Below, in pieces: positions 28,435-36,421 of a DNA stretch of 64,000 bases (the first letter of the stretch is position 1; every line of letters begins with the position of its first letter). Origin of the DNA: Janthinobacterium agaricidamnosum (lineage in GTDB: Bacteria > Pseudomonadota > Gammaproteobacteria > Burkholderiales > Burkholderiaceae_D); NCBI RefSeq assembly GCF_003667705.1, contig NZ_CP033019.1:2666001-2730000 (forward strand). Direction: 5' to 3'. Both the position numbers and the translations under genes were made by a program. Under the pieces are notes generated by a model. The model did not search any database, was not told the origin of the DNA, and saw nothing but the letters and a program-made list of their open reading frames with translations.

Positions 28435-30651
28435 TTAAAACGCCACGCTGCCCGATACGACGAAGGTGCGCGGCGCGGCCAGCACGAGGCTGCCCGCATC
28501 GAAGGAAGACACGGCGGAAGCCCAGTAGCTGCGGTCGGCCACGTTGTCGATGCGCGCGCGCAAGGTCACGTCATGGCCCGCCAGTTGCGTCAGGTAGCGC
28601 GCGCCGATGTCGACGCGGGTCCAGGATGGCAACTGTTTGGTGTTGGCCAGATCCGCATACTGCGTCGAGGTGTAGACGGTGCGGGCATTCAGGCTCAAGC
28701 CTGGCGCGCCGGGCACGTCCCATTCGCCGGCAACGCTGAGCTGTGTTTTTGGCGCGCCGATGGCGTTCTTGCCATTGTTGGCCGGCTTGTCCGTCTTGCG
28801 CTGTTCCGTATCGAGCCAGGTCAGGCCGCCCAGCAGGCGCACCCCCGCCATCGGCGTGCCGAAGACGGACAGTTCCAGGCCCTGGTTGCGCTGTTCGCCC
28901 GACAAGGTGGCGCGCGAGCCGACCACGGCCGGCAAGGGCTTGGCGGTCGAGAACAGCGCGGCGCTCATGCCCAGCCTGCCGCCGTCGTACTTGATGCCGA
29001 TTTCCTTCTGCTTCGACTTGTAGGGCGCGAAGACTTCGCCATGGTTGCTGACCAGCTGGTTCTCCTTGCCATCGAAGTAGGTGCCGCTGGCAACGGGACC
29101 CTTGACCAGCGCTTCGATGTAGTTGGCGTAGACCGACACGTTCTTGCCGGCCTTGTAGACGATGCCGGCCACGGGCGTCGTGGCGCTCTTGTCATAGCTG
29201 GAATATTGCACGGCCGTGCCATAGGCATACGCCGCGTCGCGGATCTGCTGGCGGCGCAGGCCCACGGTCAGCAGCAGCCGGTCGTCGAGGAAGGCCATGG
29301 TATCGGCCACGGCGTAGCTGTTGAGGATAGTCTTTTGTGTCAGGCGCGGGTCGTTCATCACGCCGCCCGAGTTCGCGGGCAGGGTGGGCGGCATGGCCAC
29401 GTCCAGCGGATGGTAGATATTCGTCGGCAAGCCCGCGTAATCGCTGATCGCATACGCATTCTTCGCCTCGTTCCAGTGACCGGACCAGCTGGCCACCAGG
29501 GTGTGGCGGACGGCGCCGGTATGGAGCTTGCCGCGCACGCCCAGTTCGCCCGTGCGGATTTCCTGCTTGCGGGCATTGTCGAAGCGGTACACGCTGGCAT
29601 CGCCATTGAGCGCGCTCAACGTCGGTTGGGCCAGGCTGTTCGCTTCCTTCGTCGAGCGGCTGCCGAACGCGGCCCAGGCTACGACATCCTTGGCGAGGTC
29701 GACTTCGGCGCGCGCCGTGCCGAACACGTCATGCTCCTTCGAATAGCTCCACGGCTGGGCAAAGTTCTTCGACGCATCGGGTGCGCCTGGCAAGGCCGTC
29801 AGGCTGCCCGTGTTGATGGAAGGGCGCGGCGCCGTCAAATCGAAATTCTGGTAGCCGGCGTCGGCCGACAGGCGGTAGCCGCGGCCCCGGTAGTCGAGGC
29901 CGACCGAGAACATGCCCACGTCGTGGTCTTCGCGCTGGATGCCGGTTTCGCCCTGGCGCTTGGCGGCATTCACGCGCACGCCGAATTCCTGCTGCTCGCC
30001 GAAGCGGCGCGCCACGTCGATGGCCGCGTAGGCGTGGCCGCCCGATTCCACGCCCACGGTCAATTCCGTCAGCGGCGTGTTGCCGGCGCGCTTGGGCATC
30101 AGGTTGATGGCGCCGCCGATGCCGCTGCCGCCCGGCGCCGCGCCGTTGAGGAAGGCGCTGGCGCCGCGGAACACTTCCACGCGCTCGAGTAATTCCGGCG
30201 AGACATATTGGCGGGGCAGAACGCCGTACAGACCGTTGTAAGCCACGTCGTCCGAATCGAGGGCGAAGCCGCGGATCACATACACTTCCTGGAAGTTGCC
30301 GTAACCGCGAGACATGCGCACCGCGCCATCGCTTTGCAGCAAGTCGCCCACGCTGCGCGCTTGCTGGTCGGCAATGAATTGCTGTGTATAACTGGTGCTG
30401 CCGAATGGCGAGTCCATCATGTCCACGGCACCGAGGATGCCCATGCGCCCGCCGCGCGCCACCTGGCCACCCGCATACGCTTTCGACAGTCCTTGCGCCG
30501 ACGCGTCGGCCGAGGCATTGACGACTACCGTGGGCATGGTTGGCGCGTCGCCGGCCGCTGCTGCGGTGCTGGTTTGCGCGTGGGCGGCGGCGCTGGCCAG
30601 CAGGAAGGCGGCCAGGGCGAACGGGGTAGGGACGAGGTGGAAGGTGCGCAT
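28435..30651 (-). CDS. TonB-dependent siderophore receptor
   Basis: A 738-residue outer-membrane receptor importing a ferric siderophore with energy from TonB. The signal peptide ends AAAHAQ. The plug domain includes MDSPFGSTSYTQQFIADQQARSVGDLL, RGYGNFQEVYVIRGFALDSDDVAYNGLYG and LLERVEVFRGASAFLNGAAPGGSGIGGAINLMPKRA (the conserved plug end). The 22-strand barrel follows and ends with PRTFVVSGSVAF, an aromatic C-terminal residue as expected. The ligand (hydroxamate type is common in this subfamily) cannot be told. A near-consensus Fur box lies just upstream. Confidence 0.95.
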   Translation of the reverse strand: MRTFHLVPTPFALAAFLLASAAAHAQTSTAAAAGDAPTMPTVVVNASADASAQGLSKAYAGGQVARGGRMGILGAVDMMDSPFGSTSYTQQFIADQQARSVGDLLQSDGAVRMSRGYGNFQEVYVIRGFALDSDDVAYNGLYGVLPRQYVSPELLERVEVFRGASAFLNGAAPGGSGIGGAINLMPKRAGNTPLTELTVGVESGGHAYAAIDVARRFGEQQEFGVRVNAAKRQGETGIQREDHDVGMFSVGLDYRGRGYRLSADAGYQNFDLTAPRPSINTGSLTALPGAPDASKNFAQPWSYSKEHDVFGTARAEVDLAKDVVAWAAFGSRSTKEANSLAQPTLSALNGDASVYRFDNARKQEIRTGELGVRGKLHTGAVRHTLVASWSGHWNEAKNAYAISDYAGLPTNIYHPLDVAMPPTLPANSGGVMNDPRLTQKTILNSYAVADTMAFLDDRLLLTVGLRRQQIRDAAYAYGTAVQYSSYDKSATTPVAGIVYKAGKNVSVYANYIEALVKGPVASGTYFDGKENQLVSNHGEVFAPYKSKQKEIGIKYDGGRLGMSAALFSTAKPLPAVVGSRATLSGEQRNQGLELSVFGTPMAGVRLLGGLTWLDTEQRKTDKPANNGKNAIGAPKTQLSVAGEWDVPGAPGLSLNARTVYTSTQYADLANTKQLPSWTRVDIGARYLTQLAGHDVTLRARIDNVADRSYWASAVSSFDAGSLVLAAPRTFVVSGSVAF

Positions 30652-30671
30652 GGAGTTATCTGGATATTAAT

Positions 30672-30690
30672 GAGAATGATTATCATTATA
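30672..30690 (-). promoter_or_regulatory. Fur box upstream of the siderophore receptor
   Basis: On the minus strand the 19 bases read TATAATGATAATCATTCTC, matching the classic Fur consensus GATAATGATAATCATTATC at 17 of 19 positions. It lies 21 bases before the receptor ATG. Repression under iron sufficiency is the natural reading. Confidence 0.88.
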
Positions 30691-30884
30691 TTCCAGCGCG
30701 GTGCGGCGCGTGGGAAAGTGTGAGAAAGCGATGAAAAAGTCGTCATTTGTGCAACATCCGATACCCCAGGGTGCCGGAATCTGGCGAGAAAAGGCGCGCC
30801 AGGCGATACCTTGTGGATTTATTAATGCCTATGGTCAAGTTTCGCTAAAATAAGCCATCGCGCCCGGCGCCCACAGGAAACCGC

Positions 30885-31568
30885 ATGCCATTGCACCGCC
30901 ATCTACAGTCCGCTTCCATGCGCCTACGGGGCGGCTTGAGCTTCAAAGGCGCCGCCGTCGCCCTGATCCTGGCCATGCATGTGCTGGGCCTGTATTTCCT
31001 CCTGCTGCCGGCGCGGAAGCTCAAGCAATATACGGAAGTGGCTTTCATGACCTTGCTGCCGCCCCGGCCCGCGCCGCCGGCGCCGCCGATGGCCATGCCG
31101 CCACCCATGCCGATTCCCGTGCCGATTCCCGTGCCGCGCGCGCGGGCTCAGGTTCCGTCCGTCGTGCCTGACATGCCGCCCGTGACAGCAGAAGCCATCA
31201 CCATGCCCGCCGAGGAATTGTCCGCCGCGCCCCCGAACGCGCCAGCTGGCCCCGATTTGCGCACGCGCGCCCGGCTGGCTGCGGGCGCGGCCGACAAGGC
31301 CTTGCGCGGCGAACTCAAACAACAACAGCCTTGGCTGGCCGCGGCCGACCTCAAAGGCGACAGCGCGTTCCAGAAACAGGTCGCCTCCGCCTGGCGCGGC
31401 GGCGCCGTCATCCGCGTAGAGGAATACCTGACGGCCGATGGGCGTCCCGCCACGCGCGTCGTCAACCCCGGCGGTGCCACGTGCTTTGGCATGGATGCGA
31501 ACCCGGGCGCGGGCGCCGACCCGTTCAAGACGGGCGGCAAGATCAAACGCGTGCCTTGCCCTGGTTGA
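30885..31568 (+). CDS. TonB-like proline-rich membrane-anchored protein
   Basis: A 227-residue protein with one N-terminal membrane anchor (AAVALILAMHVLGLYFLLL) and then a periplasmic Pro-rich segment of PAPPAPP and PIPVPIPVP repeats, as in TonB or energy-transducing proteins. The C-terminal 90 residues lack the canonical TonB domain but include a Cys pair (ATCFGMD...RVPCPG). AGGAAA lies upstream of the ATG. It is divergent from the siderophore receptor, so a role in the same transport is possible but unproven. It could also be an unrelated envelope protein. Confidence 0.75.
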   Translation: MPLHRHLQSASMRLRGGLSFKGAAVALILAMHVLGLYFLLLPARKLKQYTEVAFMTLLPPRPAPPAPPMAMPPPMPIPVPIPVPRARAQVPSVVPDMPPVTAEAITMPAEELSAAPPNAPAGPDLRTRARLAAGAADKALRGELKQQQPWLAAADLKGDSAFQKQVASAWRGGAVIRVEEYLTADGRPATRVVNPGGATCFGMDANPGAGADPFKTGGKIKRVPCPG

Positions 31569-31585
31569 GCCGGATTGAATGCTAT

Positions 31586-31970
31586 GTAGGTCAGATTAGC
31601 GCAGCGTAATCTGACAGGCTGCGTGGCGGCGCTTGTCGGCTTACGCCCGTTGGGCTAAGCCGACCTACGATGGAATCGGGTGGCTCCACGCAGGCAAAGA
31701 CCGCGCGGCATGCAGTTGTAGGTCAGATTAGCGCAGCGTAATCTGACAGGCTGCGTGGCAGCGCTTGTCGGCTTGCGCCCTGCGGGCTAAGCCGACCTAC
31801 GGCGGAATCGGGCAGCCCGACGCTGGCAAAGACCAGTTGTAGGTCAGATTAGCGCAGCGCAATCTGACAGGCTGCGTCGCGGCGCTTGTCGACTTGCGCC
31901 CTGCGGGCTAAGCCGACCTACGGCGGAATCGGGCAGCCTGACGCAGGCAAAGACCGCGCGGCGTGCAGGG
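31586..31970. repeat. Three tandem copies of a two-hairpin repeat
   Basis: Three near-identical units begin at 31586, 31718 and 31839 (periods 132 and 121 bases). Each carries one dyad GTCAGATTAGCGCAGCGTAATCTGAC, then a second dyad GTCGGCTT...GGGCTAAGCCGACCTAC, then GGAATCGGG...GCAAAGACC. Copy 3 lacks the GCGCGGCATGC spacer found before copy 2. Both palindromic elements are of the short interspersed type common between proteobacterial genes. They fill most of the 496-base gap before the dehydrogenase gene. No coding potential is seen. Confidence 0.9.
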
Positions 31971-32064
31971 TTTTAGGGGCGGTATTAGGGTATGCCATCC
32001 CCGGCTGGGTCTCAAATATGCTAAGTTGCGTCTGCAAATCTTGTCGACACGACCCAGGACGCCC

Positions 32065-33018
32065 ATGCCACCCGAACTCCTCATCCTCGCCCCCAGTCCC
32101 TCGGCTGCCGTCAACGCGCAGCTGGAACAGCAATATACCTGCCACCATGCCTGGCAAGTGCCGGCGGATGAACGCCGCGCCTGGCTGGCTGAACGCGCAC
32201 CCGGTATCCGCGCCGTCGTCACGACGGGCGCGCTGGGCTTGAACGCCGCCGACATGGGCCTGCTGCCCGCATTGGAAATCGTTGCCGTCAATGGCGTGGG
32301 CCTCGATGGCGTGGCGCTCGACGTGGCGCGCGAGCGCGGCATTGCCGTTACGACCACGCCGAACGTGCTGACGGACGACGTGGCCGACATGGCGCTGGCC
32401 TTGCTGCTGGCCAGCGCGCGGCATGTCGTGGCACTCGACCGTTTCGTGCGCGATGGGGGCTGGGAACGCCGCGAGGCCATCGCCCCCGCATCTACCTTGC
32501 GCGGCAAGACGGCCGGCATCTTCGGTTTTGGCCAGATCGGGCAAGCCATCGCACTGCGCCTGGCCGCCTTCGGCATTCATGTGCGCTACTTCCAGCCGCG
32601 CGCCATTGCCGGCACCAGAGTGCCGCGCGCGGAGTCCTTGCTGGCCCTGGCGCAGGAAAGCGATTATTTGATCGTCTGCGCGCCGGGCACGCCGGCCACG
32701 CGCAAGATCGTCGACCGCACCGTGCTCGACGCGCTGGGGCCGCAAGGCACCCTGATCAATATCGCCCGTGGCGCCCTGATCGACGAAGACGCCCTGATCG
32801 CCGCCTTGCAGGATGGCCACCTGGGCGCGGCCGGCCTCGACGTGTTTGCGGACGAACCGCGCGTGCCAAACGCCTTGCGCGCCTTGCCCAACGTCGTGCT
32901 CACGCCGCACGTGGGCAGCCTGACCGTGGAAACACGCCATGCGATGGGACAACTGGTCGTCGATAACCTGGCCGCCCACTTCGCCGGCTTGCCCTTAATG
33001 ACACCAGCAAGCGCATAA
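32065..33018 (+). CDS. D-2-hydroxyacid dehydrogenase (hydroxypyruvate/glyoxylate reductase type)
   Basis: A 317-residue NAD(P)-dependent oxidoreductase. The start at 32065 is chosen because it begins the conserved N-terminal domain (PELLILAP). The nucleotide motif is GIFGFGQIGQAIALRL. The catalytic Arg is in NIARGALIDEDALI, Glu in VFADEPRVP and His in LTPHVGSLT. The set fits GyaR/GhrB-like enzymes that reduce glyoxylate or hydroxypyruvate; the exact substrate is not set by the sequence. No neighbours indicate a pathway. Confidence 0.9.
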   Translation: MPPELLILAPSPSAAVNAQLEQQYTCHHAWQVPADERRAWLAERAPGIRAVVTTGALGLNAADMGLLPALEIVAVNGVGLDGVALDVARERGIAVTTTPNVLTDDVADMALALLLASARHVVALDRFVRDGGWERREAIAPASTLRGKTAGIFGFGQIGQAIALRLAAFGIHVRYFQPRAIAGTRVPRAESLLALAQESDYLIVCAPGTPATRKIVDRTVLDALGPQGTLINIARGALIDEDALIAALQDGHLGAAGLDVFADEPRVPNALRALPNVVLTPHVGSLTVETRHAMGQLVVDNLAAHFAGLPLMTPASA

Positions 33019-33063
33019 GCCCGGAATGCACCGTTTTAATCAAGCATGAATGAAAGAGTCGCT

Positions 33064-34254
33064 ATGGAATTAAGTAAATCGCTGTTGCGCACGCGCGGCG
33101 GGCTGGACAGCGGCAAGGTGGGCATGATCGAGCTGTTCTTCGATCTCGTGTTCGTGTTTGCGGTCACGCAACTGTCGCACGGCTTGCTGGCGCACCTGAG
33201 CGCCATGGGCTGGCTGCAGACGGGCTTGCTGCTGATGGCCGTCTGGTGGGTGTGGATCTTCACCTCGTGGATCACCAACTGGCTCGACCCCGAGCGCATT
33301 CCCGTGCGCATCAGCCTGTTTGCGCTGATGCTGGGCGGGTTGATCATGTCGGCCTCGATACCGGAAGCGTTCGGCACGCGGGGCCTGGGCTTTGCTGGCG
33401 CCTATGTCGCCATGCAGGTGGGCCGGCCCCTGTTCGCCTGGTGGGCCGTGCGCCATGAAGCGCTGGCGCGCCGCCGCAATTTCCAGCGCATCGCCTTGTG
33501 GGCCGTGCTGTCCGGCATCTTCTGGATCGCCGGCGGCATCGCGTCGCCCGAGCAGCGCATCTTCTGGTGGGCAGCGGCCCTGCTGATCGACCTGGCCGGA
33601 CCATGGATGCTGTTCGGCATGCCGGGCCTGGGCCGCTCGACGACGGCCGACTGGGACGTCGATGGCAGCCACATGGCCGAACGCTGCGGCCTGTTCGTCA
33701 TCATCGCCCTGGGCGAATCCTTGCTGGTGACGGGCGCCACGTTCGCGGGCCTGGAATGGACGGCCGGCAACTGGCTGAGCTTCTTGTCTGCTCTGGTCGG
33801 CAGCATCGCCATGTGGTGGATTTATTTCGACACGGGCGCCGAAGCGGGCCACCACCGCATCGCCCACTCGAAGGACCCGGGCCGCATCGCCCGCAAGGCT
33901 TACACGTATATCCACGTGCTGATCGTGGGCGGCGTGATCGTCAGTGCCGTGGCCGATGAACTGGCCCTCGTGCATCCGGATGAAGCAAGCTTCGCCGGCA
34001 TCAGCGCCTTGCTGGGCGGCCCGATCCTGTATCTGCTGGGCAATGCGCTGTTCAAATGGGTCAGCAGCGACCGCACCGCGCCGCCGCTGTCGCATCTGCT
34101 GGGCATTTTGATCATCCTGGCGCTGATCCCGATGGCCTACGGCCGCCTGTATTCGCCCTTGATCCTGGCCTGCATCACGAGCTGCGTGCTGGTACTGGTG
34201 GCCGTGTGGGAACATATGGCGCTGCGCCGCCCGCCGCCGGAGATTGATCCTTGA
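33064..34254 (+). CDS. Low-temperature requirement protein A (LtrA) family membrane protein
   Basis: A 396-residue polytopic inner-membrane protein with about ten to twelve hydrophobic segments. It starts with the family motif GMIELFFDLVFVFAVTQLSH, and contains WWVWIFTSWITNWLDP, EHCG-like MAERCGLFVIIALGESLL and WWIYFDTGAEAG, all LtrA hallmarks. The AAAGAG before 33064 supports this ATG over one six codons upstream. The family function is unknown beyond a Listeria cold-growth phenotype. Confidence 0.88.
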   Translation: MELSKSLLRTRGGLDSGKVGMIELFFDLVFVFAVTQLSHGLLAHLSAMGWLQTGLLLMAVWWVWIFTSWITNWLDPERIPVRISLFALMLGGLIMSASIPEAFGTRGLGFAGAYVAMQVGRPLFAWWAVRHEALARRRNFQRIALWAVLSGIFWIAGGIASPEQRIFWWAAALLIDLAGPWMLFGMPGLGRSTTADWDVDGSHMAERCGLFVIIALGESLLVTGATFAGLEWTAGNWLSFLSALVGSIAMWWIYFDTGAEAGHHRIAHSKDPGRIARKAYTYIHVLIVGGVIVSAVADELALVHPDEASFAGISALLGGPILYLLGNALFKWVSSDRTAPPLSHLLGILIILALIPMAYGRLYSPLILACITSCVLVLVAVWEHMALRRPPPEIDP

Positions 34255-34267
34255 CGTCTGTTTGACC

Positions 34268-34798
34268 TCAACCGGCCGGCGCGATGTCGTCCGGATCGCT
34301 GCGCGCATCGAGTTGCAGCTGCAAGAACGCCAGGTCCAGCCAGGCGCCGAACTTGGTGCCCACCTGGCGCATCAAACCCACTTCCTCGAAGCCCAGCTGC
34401 TTGTGCAGGGCGATCGAGCCGGCATTGCCCGCCTCAATGCCCGCCACCATCACATGCTTGCCCAGGCCGCGCGCCCGCATAATCAGTTCCCCCATCAAGG
34501 CCTTGCCGACCCCGGCGCCGCGGCGATCGGCGCGCACATACACGGAATGCTCGACCGTATGGCGGAAACCCTCGAACGGGCGCCAGTCGCCGAACGAGGC
34601 GTAGCCAGCCACCTTTTCCTCTGCATCGATGGCGACGAGCACGGGATAGCCGGCCCGCTCGCGATCGGCCAGCCAGGCGGCGCGGTTGGCCGCATCGACT
34701 GTCCGTTCATTCCAGATGGCCAGGGTATGGCTGACGGCATCGTTGTAGATGGCCGTGATGGCCTCGATATCGCCCGCGTGGGCATCGCGTATGTGCAT
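34268..34798 (-). CDS. GNAT N-acetyltransferase, phosphinothricin/methionine-sulfone acetyltransferase type
   Basis: A 176-residue acetyltransferase of the Pat/MnaT (YncA) group, which acetylates toxic amino-acid analogues such as methionine sulfoximine or phosphinothricin. It begins IRDAHAGDIEAITAIYNDAV and has GYASFGDWRPFEGFRHTVEHSVYV, the acetyl-CoA loop DRRGAGVGKALM and a C-terminal LHKQLGFEEVG. It converges with LtrA and is divergent from an XRE-cupin regulator, which may control it. Confidence 0.9.
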   Translation of the reverse strand: MHIRDAHAGDIEAITAIYNDAVSHTLAIWNERTVDAANRAAWLADRERAGYPVLVAIDAEEKVAGYASFGDWRPFEGFRHTVEHSVYVRADRRGAGVGKALMGELIMRARGLGKHVMVAGIEAGNAGSIALHKQLGFEEVGLMRQVGTKFGAWLDLAFLQLQLDARSDPDDIAPAG

Positions 34799-34829
34799 GT
34801 TGCTCTCCTTGCTGGTAGTCTACTATAAT

Positions 34830-34865
34830 GGACAAATAATAGTGTGCCGCCCACGCCTTGTCCAA
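34830..34865. promoter_or_regulatory. Separated inverted repeat in the divergent acetyltransferase/XRE promoter
   Basis: TGGACAA at 34830-34836 and TTGTCCA at 34859-34865 form a 7-bp dyad, each flanked by AT-rich TA(A/T)T, in the 91-base space between the two divergent starts. It is a candidate operator for the XRE regulator. Confidence 0.45.
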
Positions 34866-34889
34866 TAAAATCCGAATGGAACCCGATAT

Positions 34890-35459
34890 ATGTCCACTAA
34901 ACCAGACGAATTGAACCAGCGCATCGGGGCCCGGGTGCGCCTCGAGCGGGAAAGCCTGGGCTGGTCGCTGACGGACCTGGCGGCCCGCTCGGGCGTGTCG
35001 CGCGCGATGGTGCACAAGGTGGAGCGCGGCGATTGCAGCCCCACGGCCACCTTGCTGGCGCGCCTGTCGGGCGCCTTCGGCCTCAGCATGTCCGAACTAA
35101 TCGCCCGCGCCGAGATGCGCGAGGGACGCTTGCTGCGCAAGCTTGAGCAGCCCGTGTGGGTCGACCCGCAGAGCGGCTATGTGCGGCGCCACGTGTCGCC
35201 CGCGTCCGACATGCCGCTCGACCTCGTGCACATTACCTTGCCGCCGGGCGCCGTGGTGGCCATGCCGGCCGCCGCCTACGTGGCGCGGCGCCAGCTGATC
35301 TGGTCACTCAGCGGCAGGCTCGTCTTCATCGAGGGCGACACCCGCCACGTGCTGGACGAGGGCGACTGCCTGGAACTGGGTCCGCCGGCCGACTGCGTGT
35401 TTAGGAATGAAACGACTACGGCCTGCACCTACGCCGTGGCGGTATTGAAAGGCGCTTGA
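34890..35459 (+). CDS. XRE-family regulator with C-terminal cupin
   Basis: A 189-residue transcription factor. The helix-turn-helix (LGWSLTDLAARSGVSRAMVHKVERGDCSPTATLLARLSGAFG) spans about residues 24-65. The rest is a small cupin (LPPGAVVAMPAAAYVARRQLIWSLSGRLVF and GDCLELGPPADCVFRN) that likely senses a small ligand. This architecture often controls a divergent metabolic or resistance gene, here the Pat-type acetyltransferase. The stop is three bases from the stop of the convergent LysR gene. Confidence 0.88.
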   Translation: MSTKPDELNQRIGARVRLERESLGWSLTDLAARSGVSRAMVHKVERGDCSPTATLLARLSGAFGLSMSELIARAEMREGRLLRKLEQPVWVDPQSGYVRRHVSPASDMPLDLVHITLPPGAVVAMPAAAYVARRQLIWSLSGRLVFIEGDTRHVLDEGDCLELGPPADCVFRNETTTACTYAVAVLKGA

Positions 35460-35461
35460 CC

Positions 35462-36337
35462 TTAAGCCAGTGCCGCCGCGCGCAGCTGGGCAATGAAGGC
35501 GCGCGCGGCGGGCGCCTGTTCGTGGCGGCGGAAGGCCACGGCGATTTCCGAGCTGATCTGCGGCGCTGCCAGTTCGCGGAACACCACGCCGGGCAATTGC
35601 ACGCTGGCCATCACGGAGTGGGGCACGATGGCGCAGCCCATGCCCAGCGACACTTCCGTCAGCACGGCCACCAGGCTGCCGGGGCGCGACACTACCTGCG
35701 CCGCAAAGCCGCCGCGCCGGCTCACCTCCAGGGTGCCCAGTTCCTGTTCCGGCACGATGAACGCCTGCTGCGCCAGCACGGCCGGTGCCGCCACCTCCAG
35801 CCGGGCGAGCGGGCTGTCGGCCGGCACGGCCAGCACGAAGCGGTCGCGCAGCAACACAACTCTGTCCAGTCCGTCCGGCAGGCGCAGGGGCGGGCGCACG
35901 AAGGCCAGGTCGACTCTGCCCTGGTCCAGCAAGCCGGGCAGGGCATCCATCGCGTATTCGCGCGCGCCGATCCGGATGCCGGGGTGGCTGGCGCGAAACT
36001 GCGCAAACTGTCCCTGCAGCACGCCGGCATAGGCGGCCGAAGCCACGTAGCCGATTTCCAGCCGTCCCAGTTCGCCCCGTCCCGCCCGGCGCGCCACGTC
36101 CTGCGCCTGCGCCAGCTGCTCCAGCGCGCGCGCCGCTTCCAGCACGAACAGTTCTCCGGCGGCCGTCAGGGACACGGCGCGCTTGCTGCGCTGGAACAGG
36201 CGCGTGCCCAGCAGCTGCTCCGTTTCCTGCACCTGCTTGGTCAGCGCGGGCGGCGAAATGCCGAGTTCCGCCGCCGCCCGCGCGAAGTGCAGGCTGTGCG
36301 CCACGGCCAGCACGCAGCGGAAATGCCGCAATTCCAT
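35462..36337 (-). CDS. LysR-family transcriptional regulator
   Basis: A 291-residue regulator from MELRHFRCVLAVAHSLHFARAAAELGISPPALTKQVQ, the standard LysR winged-helix start. An ATG seven codons upstream (36358) is possible but lies almost on a TATAAT-like box. The effector domain starts at LEIGYVASAAYAGVL and has the usual two-lobed pattern with VDLAFVRPP and VSLGMGCAIVPHSV. It is divergent from an MFS drug exporter gene, which it probably controls. Confidence 0.9.
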   Translation of the reverse strand: MELRHFRCVLAVAHSLHFARAAAELGISPPALTKQVQETEQLLGTRLFQRSKRAVSLTAAGELFVLEAARALEQLAQAQDVARRAGRGELGRLEIGYVASAAYAGVLQGQFAQFRASHPGIRIGAREYAMDALPGLLDQGRVDLAFVRPPLRLPDGLDRVVLLRDRFVLAVPADSPLARLEVAAPAVLAQQAFIVPEQELGTLEVSRRGGFAAQVVSRPGSLVAVLTEVSLGMGCAIVPHSVMASVQLPGVVFRELAAPQISSEIAVAFRRHEQAPAARAFIAQLRAAALA

Positions 36338-36365
36338 GTCTTTGTCTGTATTCACCATAGGTAAA

Positions 36366-36387
36366 TTATAAGGCGCTTGTCTTATAA
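36366..36387. promoter_or_regulatory. Dyad in the LysR/MFS divergent promoter
   Basis: TTATAAG (36366-36372) and CTTATAA (36381-36387) form a perfect 7-bp inverted repeat with an 8-base spacer. It lies 35 bases before the MFS start and overlaps the -10 region for the LysR gene, as expected for an autoregulated LysR operator. Confidence 0.5.
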
Positions 36388-36421
36388 CAGGAAATAACAG
36401 CAGCCTGCTTAAAATACAGGC

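Noticed and set aside
31586..31970. A CRISPR array
   Set aside because: There are only three units of about 120-130 bases, with conserved spacers and internal hairpins. Repeat and spacer lengths do not fit CRISPR.
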